From CG1-02-35-72 sp045046885 (lineage in GTDB: Bacteria > Bacteroidota > Bacteroidia > Flavobacteriales > Flavobacteriaceae), in contig JASFYX010000034.1 of assembly GCA_045046885.1 (NCBI GenBank), positions 1 through 44,119 on the forward strand: a stretch of DNA of 44,119 nucleotides, written 5' to 3'. The position numbers and the translations under genes were made by a program. The notes beneath the pieces are model-generated. The model saw nothing but the letters and a program-made list of their open reading frames with translations. It was not told the DNA's origin and did no database searches. This document shows positions 13,826-22,674 of this stretch, one piece after another; position 1 is the stretch's first letter, and each line of letters begins with the position of its first letter.

Positions 13826-14686
13826 TTAATCTTTTAAAAATTCAAGAATACGATTTTGTACGATACCGTCTTTTAAAATTCGCTGATGACCTAAGCCATT
13901 TGTAATTAAAAGCGTACCCTTACTTAGGTTTTGTCTAATTTCATAAGCACAACTTACAGGCACTTCTTTGTCGGCCGTATCGTGAATGACAAGTGTCTGA
14001 ATATCAATTTTTGTAGCACTGGCGGCACTGGTAATAGTTTCTAAATTAGTTTTAAATTGTTTTTGTAACTTTTTTAAAACGTATTCGGCTACAGCTGCTT
14101 TTAGTTGTAGTTTGCTAGCCAAATCGTGAATAATATTACGCACATCATTTGCTGTACCAATAACTACTAATTTATTAATTTTTAAAAAGTCGGCAGTACT
14201 TTTTAGTAAAACCATACCACCAAAAGAATGACCAATAGCGACTTCAAAAGGGCCATAAGTATCCTGAATGACCTTGACAGTTTCTGCAAATTCAGTCATA
14301 TTAGTACGCTTACCTTCAGAAAAACCGTGCGCTGGGCCATCAATACTAATAACCATATAGCGGTTTTCTAAAAGCTTATCAGAAATAGTGAATAGTTGCG
14401 TGCCACGACCCGCCCAACCGTGTAAAATAAGCACCTTCTTTTTAGAATAACCGTATTTATAAACCTGAATTTCTTTATCAATAGCAGGTATTTTAAGCCG
14501 TTCTTTTACAGCGCTTTTGTACATCATTTGCTCGCGTTGGGGCATGGTGTGATTTAAAGGTGACTGAAATATTTTAAGCACAAAATTACCAGCCAAAGGC
14601 GTGCCGATAAATTGTAAAAATTTGGCAAAAGATACGACTGACTTGGTAATGCGCGTGTTCTTTTTAGGCGTTTTTTTTTGGGTCAT
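13826..14686 (-). CDS. Alpha/beta-hydrolase
   Basis: The 286-aa protein has the alpha/beta-hydrolase fold: KVLILHGWAGRGTQ oxyanion region, DGPAHGFSEG, nucleophile elbow GHSFGG with Ser154, then VIHDTADKEVP (acid Asp) and GLGHQRIL (catalytic His). The N-terminal 60 residues are basic and lack a clear signal peptide. Substrate is unknown. It lies 3 bp upstream of msrB in the same orientation. Confidence 0.88.
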   Translation of the reverse strand: MTQKKTPKKNTRITKSVVSFAKFLQFIGTPLAGNFVLKIFQSPLNHTMPQREQMMYKSAVKERLKIPAIDKEIQVYKYGYSKKKVLILHGWAGRGTQLFTISDKLLENRYMVISIDGPAHGFSEGKRTNMTEFAETVKVIQDTYGPFEVAIGHSFGGMVLLKSTADFLKINKLVVIGTANDVRNIIHDLASKLQLKAAVAEYVLKKLQKQFKTNLETITSAASATKIDIQTLVIHDTADKEVPVSCAYEIRQNLSKGTLLITNGLGHQRILKDGIVQNRILEFLKD

Positions 14687-14762
14687 TTAAGTGTTCTATT
14701 GAACAGCGAATTTAAATAAAAATACTAATTTTACGTTTAATATGACATCAAATAAATACACC

Positions 14763-15563
14763 ATGAAACGTTCGCTTTTTTTAATCCTGTTATCTTTTTT
14801 AATTACGGCTTGTAGTACCGTACCTATTACCGGACGCAAACAACTCAATTTGGTAAGTGATGCTAAAATTATTCCGATGGCTTTTAGCCAGTACAGTACT
14901 TTTATTAAAGAGCATAAACTCTCTAAAAGTAAATCTGATGTAGCGCGGTTACAATCTGTTGGGAAGCGTATTTCTAAAGCCATTGATACTTATATGCGTG
15001 CCAATGGTATGACAAAACGTGCCGATTCTTACAAATGGGAATTCAATTTGGTGGAAGATAAAGCCGTTAATGCTTGGGCGATGCCTGGAGGTAAAGTTGT
15101 TTTTTACACCGGTATTTTGCCGATTACCAAAAATGATGATGGTATGGCGACAGTAATGGGACACGAAATTGCGCATGCTTTTGCGCGTCACGGCGCCGAG
15201 CGTATGAGCAGTGGTATTATTCAACAAGCGGGCGGTATTGCTGTAGCTTTAGGAACTGAAAACAGCAAACGCACCAATATTTGGAATCTGGCTTATGGTA
15301 TAGGTTCTCAAATTGGCATGCTCAAATTTAGTCGCACTCAAGAAAGCGAAGCCGATAAATTGGGTTTGGTTTTTATGATTATGGCTGGTTATAATCCAGA
15401 TGAAGCTATTGCTTTTTGGCAACGTATGGCCGCCAATTCAAAAGGAAAAAAGCAACCCGAATTTTTAAGTACACATCCGGCAGACGCAAGGCGTATAGCC
15501 GATTTAAAAGCGTGGTTGCCGCAGGCTAAAATCATTGCTCAAAAATATGCTATAAGCAACTAA
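14763..15563 (+). CDS. M48-family lipoprotein metalloprotease
   Basis: With ATG 14763 the 266-aa product starts MKRSLFLILLSFLITAC, a clean SPII signal with Cys17; the earlier ATG at 14742 adds seven polar residues and is less likely. The peptidase M48 domain shows GHEIAHAFARHGAERM (HEIAH at 134-138) and the third zinc ligand in ESEADKLGL. The N-terminal motif STVPITGRKQLNLVSD is typical of LoiP/YggG-like envelope proteases. It probably degrades misfolded outer-membrane proteins in the periplasm. It is divergent from the hydrolase-msrB pair; a TGTTC-TATT-GAACA palindrome lies between them at 14692-14705. Confidence 0.92.
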   Translation: MKRSLFLILLSFLITACSTVPITGRKQLNLVSDAKIIPMAFSQYSTFIKEHKLSKSKSDVARLQSVGKRISKAIDTYMRANGMTKRADSYKWEFNLVEDKAVNAWAMPGGKVVFYTGILPITKNDDGMATVMGHEIAHAFARHGAERMSSGIIQQAGGIAVALGTENSKRTNIWNLAYGIGSQIGMLKFSRTQESEADKLGLVFMIMAGYNPDEAIAFWQRMAANSKGKKQPEFLSTHPADARRIADLKAWLPQAKIIAQKYAISN

Positions 15564-15579
15564 TTGTATTTCAGTACAT

Positions 15580-15609
15580 TTTGGTTTTACCTAAAAAACT
15601 GTACATTTA
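15580..15609 (+). promoter_or_regulatory. Probable promoter of the UMF1-type transporter gene
   Basis: TTTG at 15580-15583 and TACATTTA at 15602-15609 are 18 bp apart, one short of the usual 19, and the -7 box ends in A instead of G. The box lies 31 nt before the ATG. Confidence 0.45.
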
Positions 15610-15640
15610 GGGCTTCTAACCAAACTTAAAAATACATTTT

Positions 15641-16948
15641 ATGTTAAAAAAAGGTGATAAAAAGCTCTACCGTTCATGGGCTTTTTACGATTGGGCTAAT
15701 TCTGTTTATTCATTGGTAATTAGCTCTGCGGTCTTTCCTATTTATTACGAAACATTAACCGTTACAGAAACCACAGATCAAGTGTACTTTTTAGGTACGA
15801 GTTTTAACAACACAACCCTTTACACTTATGCTTTATCTGTCTCTTTTTTAATTGTGGCCTTTTTATCGCCCGTCTTATCTGGTATTGCCGATTATACTGG
15901 ACGCAAAAAATTGTTTATGCAATTTTTCTGTTATTTAGGCTCTTTTTCTACAATGGGTTTGTTCTTTTTTACAGGTATTGAAAATTTAGGATTGGGTCTT
16001 TCACTAAGCGTTTTAGCAAGTATTGGTTTTTGGGGAAGTTTGGTTTTTTATAATGCCTATTTACCCGAAGTGGCTTTTCCAGAGCAACAAGATAAAGTAA
16101 GTGCTCTAGGTTTTACTTATGGTTATATCGGTTCTGTAATTTTATTGGTTTTTAATCTAATGATGATTAATAATCCAGAGTGGTTTGGCATTACAGATCC
16201 TACTTTACCCGCTCGTATATCATTTGCAAGTGTTGGTTTGTGGTGGATGGGCTTTGCGCAAGTCACTTTTGCCAGATTGCCCAGTAATGTATTCCATAGA
16301 AAGCCCGAAAAAGATTTTATATCTAAGGGGTATAAAGAATTGCGAAATGTATGGCATCAGTTAAAAGAATTACCCACTTTAAAGAAATACCTTATTGCCT
16401 TTTTTCTCTACAGTATAGGTGTTCAAACTATTGTTTTGATGGCTGGTATTTTTGGTTCTAAAGAATTAGGATTGGCTACACCAAAATTAATTATGACCAT
16501 TTTATTAGTCCAATTAGTTGGGATTGTAGGAGCTATTTTATTTTCGAATATATCAAAACGTTTTGGGAATTTAAAAGCTTTAAAAATCACCATATTTATT
16601 TGGATGTTGGTTACTTTTTCTGCTTTTTTATTGCAAAGAGACGACCCATATATAGATATGAAATTTTACGCTTTAGGCGGGTTGATTGGCCTAGTAATGG
16701 GTGCTATCCAATCGCTTTCGCGTTCTACTTATTCTAAATTATTACCCGAAGATACCGAAGACCATGCTACATTTTTTAGTTTTTACGATGTAACCGAAAA
16801 AATAGCAATAGTATTTGGCACGTGGATATACGGGGCTATTTTAGCTGTGACGGGTTCTATGCGAAATTCTGTTTTAACACTAGGGGTGTTTTTTATATTG
16901 GGCTTTGTTGTGTTAAGCACGATGAAAAAAACCAAATACGTCAAATAA
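15641..16948 (+). CDS. MFS transporter, UMF1/Atg22-like
   Basis: The 435-aa protein has about 12 hydrophobic segments. The opening SWAFYDWANSVYSLVISSAVFPIYY and the later GALQSLSRSTYSKLLPEDTEDHATFFSFYDVTEKIAIVFGTWIYG (here GAIQSLSRS) are the signature of the Atg22-like UMF1 family. This family is thought to export amino acids or other small molecules, but bacterial substrates are not established. It stands between an M48 protease gene and lhgO, with separate promoters likely. Confidence 0.9.
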   Translation: MLKKGDKKLYRSWAFYDWANSVYSLVISSAVFPIYYETLTVTETTDQVYFLGTSFNNTTLYTYALSVSFLIVAFLSPVLSGIADYTGRKKLFMQFFCYLGSFSTMGLFFFTGIENLGLGLSLSVLASIGFWGSLVFYNAYLPEVAFPEQQDKVSALGFTYGYIGSVILLVFNLMMINNPEWFGITDPTLPARISFASVGLWWMGFAQVTFARLPSNVFHRKPEKDFISKGYKELRNVWHQLKELPTLKKYLIAFFLYSIGVQTIVLMAGIFGSKELGLATPKLIMTILLVQLVGIVGAILFSNISKRFGNLKALKITIFIWMLVTFSAFLLQRDDPYIDMKFYALGGLIGLVMGAIQSLSRSTYSKLLPEDTEDHATFFSFYDVTEKIAIVFGTWIYGAILAVTGSMRNSVLTLGVFFILGFVVLSTMKKTKYVK

Positions 16949-17002
16949 AATTCTTTTAAGAGAGATTGTTTTTGTAATTTTAAAATTCTTATTAATTGCA
17001 AT

Positions 17003-18217
17003 ATGGATTCACAAAATACTTTTGATTTTGCCATTGTTGGCGCTGGTATAGTAGGCTTGGCAACAGCTTACAAATTACAACTTAAATATCCCGATAAATC
17101 GGTTGTAATATTCGAAAAAGAATCTAAAATCGGTAAACATCAAACGGGTAGAAACTCAGGTGTCATTCATTCCGGAATATATTACACACCTGGATCTTAT
17201 AAAGCTAAAAATTGTAGAAAAGGACGTGAACAACTGGTTAAGTTTGCCAAGAAATACAAAGTCCCGTACGACGCTTGCGGTAAGATTATTGTTGCTGCAA
17301 ACGATTCAGAAATTCCCGTTTTAGAAAGTATTTATAAAAAAGGGCTTAAAAATAAAACACCCGATATTTGTTATTTATCGGCTATAGAAATTAAAGAGAA
17401 AGAACCTTTTATTACAGGTGTCAAAGCTATTTTTGTACCCAGTGCAGGCATCATAGATTATGTGGCTGTGGGGCAGAAATTTATCGATTTAATTGAAGCT
17501 AAAAATTCTAATAGTAAACTCATCACCAATTGCAAAGTACTCAATGTAGCACCTATCAATGGTTTTAAAGAAATAAATACTTCACAGGGTGCTTTTAAAG
17601 CCAAACAAATTATTTTCTGTACTGGCTTACAATCCGACCGCACAGCTAAATCCGATAAGGTAAAAACCAATATGCAAATTGTGGGTTTTAGAGGTGATTA
17701 TTACGAATTAACACCCGAGGCACAACACAAAATAAACAACTTGGTCTATCCGGTTCCGGATATTAATTTTCCGTTTCTCGGCGTCCATTTTACCCGTATG
17801 ATTCAGGGCGGTGTTGAGTGTGGTCCCAATGCGGTTTTTAGCTTTAAACGCGAAGGGTATAAGCGTACCAGTTTTAACCTAAGAGATACTTGGGAAGCGC
17901 TGACTTATAAAGGCACGTGGAAACTTTTTGCCAATCATTGGCGTAAAGGTATGGATGAATACAAACGCGCTTTCTCAAAACGCTTATTCGTAAAAGCCTT
18001 GCGTAAAATGATGCCCCAATTAGAGATGGAAGACGTCATCCCGTGTAGGGCAGGCGTCCGCGCTCAAGCTTTAGCCCCTGATGGCGGTTTAATAGACGAT
18101 TTTAAAATAGAAAAACACGAGGGTAATATTCATGTTTTAAATGCGCCTTCGCCGGCAGCTACGTCTTGTTTGGCTATTGCCGATGAGGTAATTGGGCATA
18201 TTGACCAATTATTTTAA
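17003..18217 (+). CDS. lhgO: L-2-hydroxyglutarate oxidase
   Basis: LhgO oxidises L-2-hydroxyglutarate to 2-oxoglutarate with FAD, feeding electrons to the membrane quinone pool. The 404-aa protein shows the Rossmann FAD motif GAGIVGLATA (12-21), FEKE, then the family-specific HQTGRNSGVIHSGIYYTPGS and the C-terminal RAGVRAQALAPDG and NAPSPAATSCLAIADEV. Length is typical. The APC permease gene follows 16 bp downstream and may be co-transcribed. Confidence 0.93.
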   Translation: MDSQNTFDFAIVGAGIVGLATAYKLQLKYPDKSVVIFEKESKIGKHQTGRNSGVIHSGIYYTPGSYKAKNCRKGREQLVKFAKKYKVPYDACGKIIVAANDSEIPVLESIYKKGLKNKTPDICYLSAIEIKEKEPFITGVKAIFVPSAGIIDYVAVGQKFIDLIEAKNSNSKLITNCKVLNVAPINGFKEINTSQGAFKAKQIIFCTGLQSDRTAKSDKVKTNMQIVGFRGDYYELTPEAQHKINNLVYPVPDINFPFLGVHFTRMIQGGVECGPNAVFSFKREGYKRTSFNLRDTWEALTYKGTWKLFANHWRKGMDEYKRAFSKRLFVKALRKMMPQLEMEDVIPCRAGVRAQALAPDGGLIDDFKIEKHEGNIHVLNAPSPAATSCLAIADEVIGHIDQLF

Positions 18218-18221
18218 AATT

Positions 18222-18227
18222 GAGGAG
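18222..18227 (+). promoter_or_regulatory. Strong Shine-Dalgarno sequence before the APC permease
   Basis: GAGGAG is centred 9 nt before ATG 18234. Such sites are rare in this window, and this one decides the start against an upstream in-frame initiation codon at 18192 that would overlap lhgO. Confidence 0.6.
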
Positions 18228-18233
18228 ATTTTT

Positions 18234-19520
18234 ATGGATACAAAAAAAATAGGATTAAAAGAAGCCATATCAATAGGTATTGGCGGTATGGTAGGTGGTG
18301 GCATATTTGCTGTTTTAGGTTTGGCAGTTTCTCTGGGTAGAGGCGGTACTCCAATATCATTTTTAATTGCGGGCATTATTGCTTTAATAACTTCATACAG
18401 TTATGTAAAACTTTCATTAGCGTATCCAGATAGAGGGGGCACTGTAAAATTTATAAATAAAGGATTTGGTATAAATGTTTTTAGTGGCAGTATAAATAAT
18501 TTACTTTGGATTAGTTATATAGTAATGTTATCACTATACGCTTCTGCATTTGGATCGTATGCTGTTAATTTATTTAGATTGACAAGTAGCAGAATAATTG
18601 ACATACATATTTATGAAAGTGCTATAGTTGTTTTTGCATCAATTATAAATTATTACAGTATTAAAGTTGTTGGAAAAATTGAAGCCTATGCTGTAATTAT
18701 AAAATTGGTTATTCTCTTGTCGTTTGTTGCAGTTGGTTTATATGGTCTTTCAGGAAATATTTATTTAAGTCAGCTTTCTATTCAAAATTGGGAGTCACCT
18801 ATTAATATATTAACTGGAGGGATGGTTATATTTGTGGCTTATGAAGGTTTTGAACTTATAGCCAATGCCTCGCCTGATATTGTAAATCCTAAAAAAAATA
18901 TACCAAAAGCCTATTATTTTTCAGTGATATTTGTGATACTGTTGTATGTTGTTATTGCAAGTATAACTATTGGGTCACTACCTTTTAGTAAGATAGCTAC
19001 TGCTCAAGATTATGTACTGGCCGAAGCAGCCAAGCCTATGCTCGGTAAAATAGGCTTTACCATAATTACCATAGCCGCACTTATTTCAACTTTTTCAGCT
19101 ATTAATGCTTCAATTTATGGAGGTAGTAGGGTTAGTTACGAAATAGCTGAAGATGACGAATTGCCACATGAGTTTACCAGTAAACTTTGGAATGAGCCTA
19201 TAGGCTTACTAATTACGTCAGTAGCAACTTTGTTATTGGTAAATACTTTAAAACTAGAAAGTATATCTATAGCAGGAAGTATTGGGTTTTTATTAATTTT
19301 TGCAATTGTTAATTATGTTGGATTTAAATTGTCTAAAAACACCAAGAGCCTTAGAATAATTCCCATATTGGGCTTTTTATTTTGTCTTGTTGCGCTCGCT
19401 ACCTTAATTGTTCAACAATACAGTACTAATAAAGTAGGGGTATTAATTTCGGCGGGTATTATTTTGGGCTGTTTTATTTTAGAATTTTTATATAAGAAAA
19501 CAGAGTATATTAATTGGTAG
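18234..19520 (+). CDS. APC-superfamily amino acid permease
   Basis: The 428-aa protein (start MDTKKIGLKEA) has about 12 transmembrane segments and the APC N-terminal motif ISIGIGGMVGGGIFAVLG, with the unwound helix-1 glycines. Downstream AYEGFELIANASPDIVNPKKNIPKAY and ISTFSAINASIYGGSRVSYEIAEDDELP are family marks. Substrate is probably an amino acid or polyamine. The last codons are only 6 bp from the convergent TonB receptor stop, with no obvious terminator in between. Confidence 0.9.
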   Translation: MDTKKIGLKEAISIGIGGMVGGGIFAVLGLAVSLGRGGTPISFLIAGIIALITSYSYVKLSLAYPDRGGTVKFINKGFGINVFSGSINNLLWISYIVMLSLYASAFGSYAVNLFRLTSSRIIDIHIYESAIVVFASIINYYSIKVVGKIEAYAVIIKLVILLSFVAVGLYGLSGNIYLSQLSIQNWESPINILTGGMVIFVAYEGFELIANASPDIVNPKKNIPKAYYFSVIFVILLYVVIASITIGSLPFSKIATAQDYVLAEAAKPMLGKIGFTIITIAALISTFSAINASIYGGSRVSYEIAEDDELPHEFTSKLWNEPIGLLITSVATLLLVNTLKLESISIAGSIGFLLIFAIVNYVGFKLSKNTKSLRIIPILGFLFCLVALATLIVQQYSTNKVGVLISAGIILGCFILEFLYKKTEYINW

Positions 19521-19526
19521 AATCTA

Positions 19527-21734
19527 TTAAATCCCAAAATTAACCGATACCACCACGTTTCTTCCCATTTCAGGGATTCCCAAAGTTTTTAAAAATGATG
19601 TATGCGGTATATAGGTTTTGTTAAATAAATTTGTACCTGTTATTGAGATATTAAATTTGTTTTTGCTTAGCGTAATATCACCACCCAAACCAAAATTAAC
19701 CAAGGTGTAGCTAGGACTTACAGACTCAAAAATACTGGGCTTATTTTGTTTAAGGGTATGATTTATTGTCAAACTGGCAAAGCCGTTTTTAAGCCATTGG
19801 CTCTTTTTAAATTCGATACGGATGTTGTTTTTAAACATGTTGGCCGGAATTAAAGGAATGTAATTCCCCTTCTTTTCTTTTCCTGTTACAGTCTCGAACG
19901 AGCTTTCTAAATGAAACCAGTCAAGTGGGTGCGGATGTAAATGAAAACCTATTTCGCCACCGTACAAAAAGGCGTCTTTCTGATTGTAATTATAAACATC
20001 GGTAGCTTCTAATTGTGCACCTGTAGGAGCCACAAAAATATAGTTGTTGATACTGTTATAAAATGGATTGATATAAAATTCGAAGTGCTCACTGTGATAC
20101 GACAAGTCTAGATCGAGTTGTAAATTCTGCTCATTTTTTAAATTCGGATTCCCAACTTCGTAACGGTTTGTCCCTTCGTGAATGCCGTTTGACGTTAATT
20201 CTGCTAAATTGGGTGCTCTAAAACCTGAGGCTAAGTTAAGACGTACTATCACATTATCCGACAAGCTGTTTTTATAGCCTAGAGAAGCATTAAAACTGGT
20301 GAAGTTTTTATCTAATACCCCAATATGATGTATGCTGGTTTCCGGTAAATGTGTTTGTGTGCTTATATGACGTGTGTCAAAACGTAAGCCACCTTGTAAA
20401 GCTTGATTTTTAAAACTGTAATTGGTTGTAGCAAAAAGGCCTAAATCGTTTGTAGTAGCGTTAGGTATCAGAAAATCTACCGCCTTATTAGTATTGGTTT
20501 GGTGCATACCTTGTGTTCCTACAATAGTTTCTAACTTATCGGTTTTGGGCAGGTAATATTTAATATCAAAATCTAAAGTTTTGAGTAGCATGCGCAGATT
20601 GGGGATGGGATTGTTTTCAAACTCATTTCTATCGTTAAAAATATAGCCGAAATTAGCATCGAGTTTTGAATTTTTAAAATAGAATTTATTGTGCAAACTA
20701 AAAATGTGATTTTCTACTTTTTGTTTAGGAAAACTCGGATTTCTATGGGTTGTTTGAATAGCAATATCTTCTGGAATACCTGTCAAAAAATTATTGTAAT
20801 TGTATCTAAAAGTACTGCTTAATTTTTCGGTACGATAAGCCAAGCCTGTTTTAATATCGTATTCGCGATAGCGCGAATTTGTAACGCGGTTACCATTAGG
20901 TATTTTATAATCAATATGCGAATCGTAAGTATTTCTGACTAAAAAATTAAACTTATCGGATGAGGTTTTAAAAACACCCGATATGTTGGTGCCTTGGGTA
21001 TTGCTAAAGTGTTTTTCTTCAATATTAAAACTTGTTGTATTGTCATCGCTAAAACGTTCGGGATTTAAATAGATAACACCGCCCAAAGCATCAGAGCCGT
21101 AGAGTAGAGAGGCAGGTCCTTTAATAACTTCTACACTGCCTACGCCGGCTTCGTTAATACCCAAGCCGTGATCGTTGCCGAATTGTTGATTTTCAAGTCT
21201 AACACCTTGTGCATAAACCAAAACCCTATTGCCGCTTAGTCCGCGAATAACGGGTTTACCAATACTTGTGCCAGTTGACAATTGCGATACACCCGGCATA
21301 GTGGCTAAACCGTCGATTAATGTAGTACCACCTTTTTGTAAAAGTGTTTTTATCTTTTTATGTTCAACTTTAACAACATTTTCTGATTGGATTTTGTTAA
21401 AAGGCGTCGAAACAATAACTTCATCCATTTCTAAAACAGAAGATTTTAGAGTGATATTTAACTTAATGGAAGGGCTATTGAAAGCAATATTTTTTTCTAC
21501 GGTTTGAAAACCAATATATTCAAATATCACTTTAAAAGTACCTTTTGGGATATTTTTAAGTTGGTAGTTACCGTGTTCGTCTGTTGTTGTGCCCTTTTGT
21601 AAAGATCTTATGTAAATATTTACACCAAATAAAGGTATTTTACTATTAGCGTCGGAAATAATTCCCTTCAGAGTTGATTGGGCATTTGTAAAAGATGTAG
21701 AGACTATAAATATATAGAGTATGTATTTTTTCAT
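19527..21734 (-). CDS. TonB-dependent receptor with CarboxypepD_reg-like N-terminal domain
   Basis: The 735-aa outer-membrane receptor has a signal peptide ending TNAQ and a carboxypeptidase-regulatory-like beta-sandwich at about 20-100. A plug domain follows at about 105-220 (PVIRGLSGNRVLVYAQGVRLENQQFGNDHGLG, VEVIKGPASLLYGSDALGGVIYL), then a 22-strand barrel ending in NLFNKTY...GRNVVVSVNFGI. The plug pattern and modest size resemble siderophore/metal receptors, including ZnuD- or CirA-like ones; the ligand is not determinable. It lies after a small membrane protein gene of unknown function (50-bp gap from its stop) and behind the RND operon. Confidence 0.92.
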   Translation of the reverse strand: MKKYILYIFIVSTSFTNAQSTLKGIISDANSKIPLFGVNIYIRSLQKGTTTDEHGNYQLKNIPKGTFKVIFEYIGFQTVEKNIAFNSPSIKLNITLKSSVLEMDEVIVSTPFNKIQSENVVKVEHKKIKTLLQKGGTTLIDGLATMPGVSQLSTGTSIGKPVIRGLSGNRVLVYAQGVRLENQQFGNDHGLGINEAGVGSVEVIKGPASLLYGSDALGGVIYLNPERFSDDNTTSFNIEEKHFSNTQGTNISGVFKTSSDKFNFLVRNTYDSHIDYKIPNGNRVTNSRYREYDIKTGLAYRTEKLSSTFRYNYNNFLTGIPEDIAIQTTHRNPSFPKQKVENHIFSLHNKFYFKNSKLDANFGYIFNDRNEFENNPIPNLRMLLKTLDFDIKYYLPKTDKLETIVGTQGMHQTNTNKAVDFLIPNATTNDLGLFATTNYSFKNQALQGGLRFDTRHISTQTHLPETSIHHIGVLDKNFTSFNASLGYKNSLSDNVIVRLNLASGFRAPNLAELTSNGIHEGTNRYEVGNPNLKNEQNLQLDLDLSYHSEHFEFYINPFYNSINNYIFVAPTGAQLEATDVYNYNQKDAFLYGGEIGFHLHPHPLDWFHLESSFETVTGKEKKGNYIPLIPANMFKNNIRIEFKKSQWLKNGFASLTINHTLKQNKPSIFESVSPSYTLVNFGLGGDITLSKNKFNISITGTNLFNKTYIPHTSFLKTLGIPEMGRNVVVSVNFGI

Positions 21735-21784
21735 GAAATTTTATTTGTTAGAATGTTTTCTTACTAATTTAAGATGTTGACATA

Positions 21785-22102
21785 CTAACAAATAGGAGGT
21801 GCCCTAAGGCTTATAGAAATAGGAGTGGTTTTACTAAATCCGTAGGATAAAAATTTAATGTGAAAAATCTCTTGTTCAGGTATTTTAAGTTCAAAAGTAT
21901 CCTTGTCAAGAGGTACATTGTAATTGTGGATGTAATGAAAAACAGCACAACTAGTGTCATTGACTTTATCAATTTTGATTAAAGCTGTTGGTTGACTTAG
22001 ATTGTGCTTGGCAAAACTGTGTGCAAAGTTTACAGCAATAGGATAAACAAGGCTTATTAATAAAACCCATGCCCACAACCGATGTCTAAATTCTTTTTTC
22101 AT
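21785..22102 (-). CDS. Small membrane-anchored protein upstream of the TonB receptor
   Basis: The 105-aa product (start MKKEFRHRLW) has one hydrophobic segment (about 9-26) and an extracytoplasmic domain. That domain carries His and Cys (HSFAKH, SCAVFHYIHNYN) and ends in SISLRAPPIC. A longer reading from a TTG at 22117 would start inside the -7 box at 22115-22122 and is rejected. Small proteins with a His/Cys middle and an R-(A/G)-PP tail occur just upstream of TonB receptors in flavobacteria (recollection, not checked), suggesting a role in the same uptake process. Confidence 0.65.
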   Translation of the reverse strand: MKKEFRHRLWAWVLLISLVYPIAVNFAHSFAKHNLSQPTALIKIDKVNDTSCAVFHYIHNYNVPLDKDTFELKIPEQEIFHIKFLSYGFSKTTPISISLRAPPIC

Positions 22103-22114
22103 ACAAAATGACTG

Positions 22115-22122
22115 CAAATATA
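22115..22122 (-). promoter_or_regulatory. -7 box for the small protein and TonB receptor genes
   Basis: The minus strand reads TATATTTG, ending 12 nt before ATG 22102. A T-run, not TTTG, lies about 19 bp upstream. Confidence 0.5.
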
Positions 22123-22180
22123 GAACAATAAGATAGACGTAAAAAAAATGTGAGCTTAAATATATCTTAAATTTTAGATT

Positions 22181-22363
22181 CTATTTTACGCCAAGCTTAT
22201 CTAAAATCTGTGCTACCAAACACCATTTTGTTATAGACGATTGTAATAAGTTAAGGCCTACAAAGGCTGTGAACCATAGCCAGTTTATATTAAAATATAC
22301 AGCTAACAATAAGCTTATTAAAATAAATATACCGGCTATGGCTCTTATAATCCTTTCTTTCAT
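22181..22363 (-). CDS. DUF2892 (YgaP-like transmembrane domain) protein
   Basis: The 60-aa product consists of two transmembrane helices separated by a short NINW turn (about 8-24 and 27-43) and a tail with a single Cys in TKWCLVAQILDKLGVK. This matches the DUF2892/YgaP transmembrane family, usually linked to rhodanese and sulfur or metal stress genes. It begins 3 bp after the PII-like gene and is the last member of the RND operon. Confidence 0.88.
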   Translation of the reverse strand: MKERIIRAIAGIFILISLLLAVYFNINWLWFTAFVGLNLLQSSITKWCLVAQILDKLGVK

Positions 22364-22366
22364 AAT

Positions 22367-22672
22367 TTATATAAATTTAGCAACATCCAATACTATGGCT
22401 CTTAACGGATTGGAAAGCTCTTTTTGTGTGTTAAATACTTTAATTTCTTCTAAGAGTAAATCAATTTTTTCCTTATTGGTAAAAGTGAAAAACATGGTAG
22501 AACGGACTTTGTCAGCATCACTAGAAAACCAATTGTCGATTAAGTTTTCTACCGATTTTGAATGAAATCCGTTGATGTCAACATCGCTAAACGAAGTTAT
22601 TTTTACCTTTTTAAATAAATGTAATACATCTTTTTCGTACTCTTTGACTAAAGTGACTATTAAAAATTTCAT
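22367..22672 (-). CDS. PII-like small protein associated with the RND pump
   Basis: The 101-aa product shows a ferredoxin-like PII/DUF3240/CutA-type layout: strand MKFLIVTLVKE, helix, strand ITSFSDVDINGF, a variable loop (26-55), strand STMFFTFTNKEKIDLLLEEI and the last strand PLRAIVLDVAKFI. No uridylylation Tyr loop of true GlnB is present. It is 2 bp downstream of the pump gene. PII-like proteins next to RND pumps are thought to sense metals or nucleotides; that function is inferred here. Confidence 0.65.
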   Translation of the reverse strand: MKFLIVTLVKEYEKDVLHLFKKVKITSFSDVDINGFHSKSVENLIDNWFSSDADKVRSTMFFTFTNKEKIDLLLEEIKVFNTQKELSNPLRAIVLDVAKFI

Positions 22673-22674
22673 AA

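Noticed and set aside
14692..14705. TGTTCTATTGAACA palindrome as an operator for the hydrolase and M48 genes
   Set aside because: It is a single short palindrome in AT-rich DNA with no second copy and no clear promoter around it, so chance is a sufficient explanation.
22103..22117. TTG at 22117 as the start of the small protein upstream of the TonB receptor
   Set aside because: It overlaps the TATATTTG promoter box at 22115-22122. ATG 22102 gives a good N terminus.
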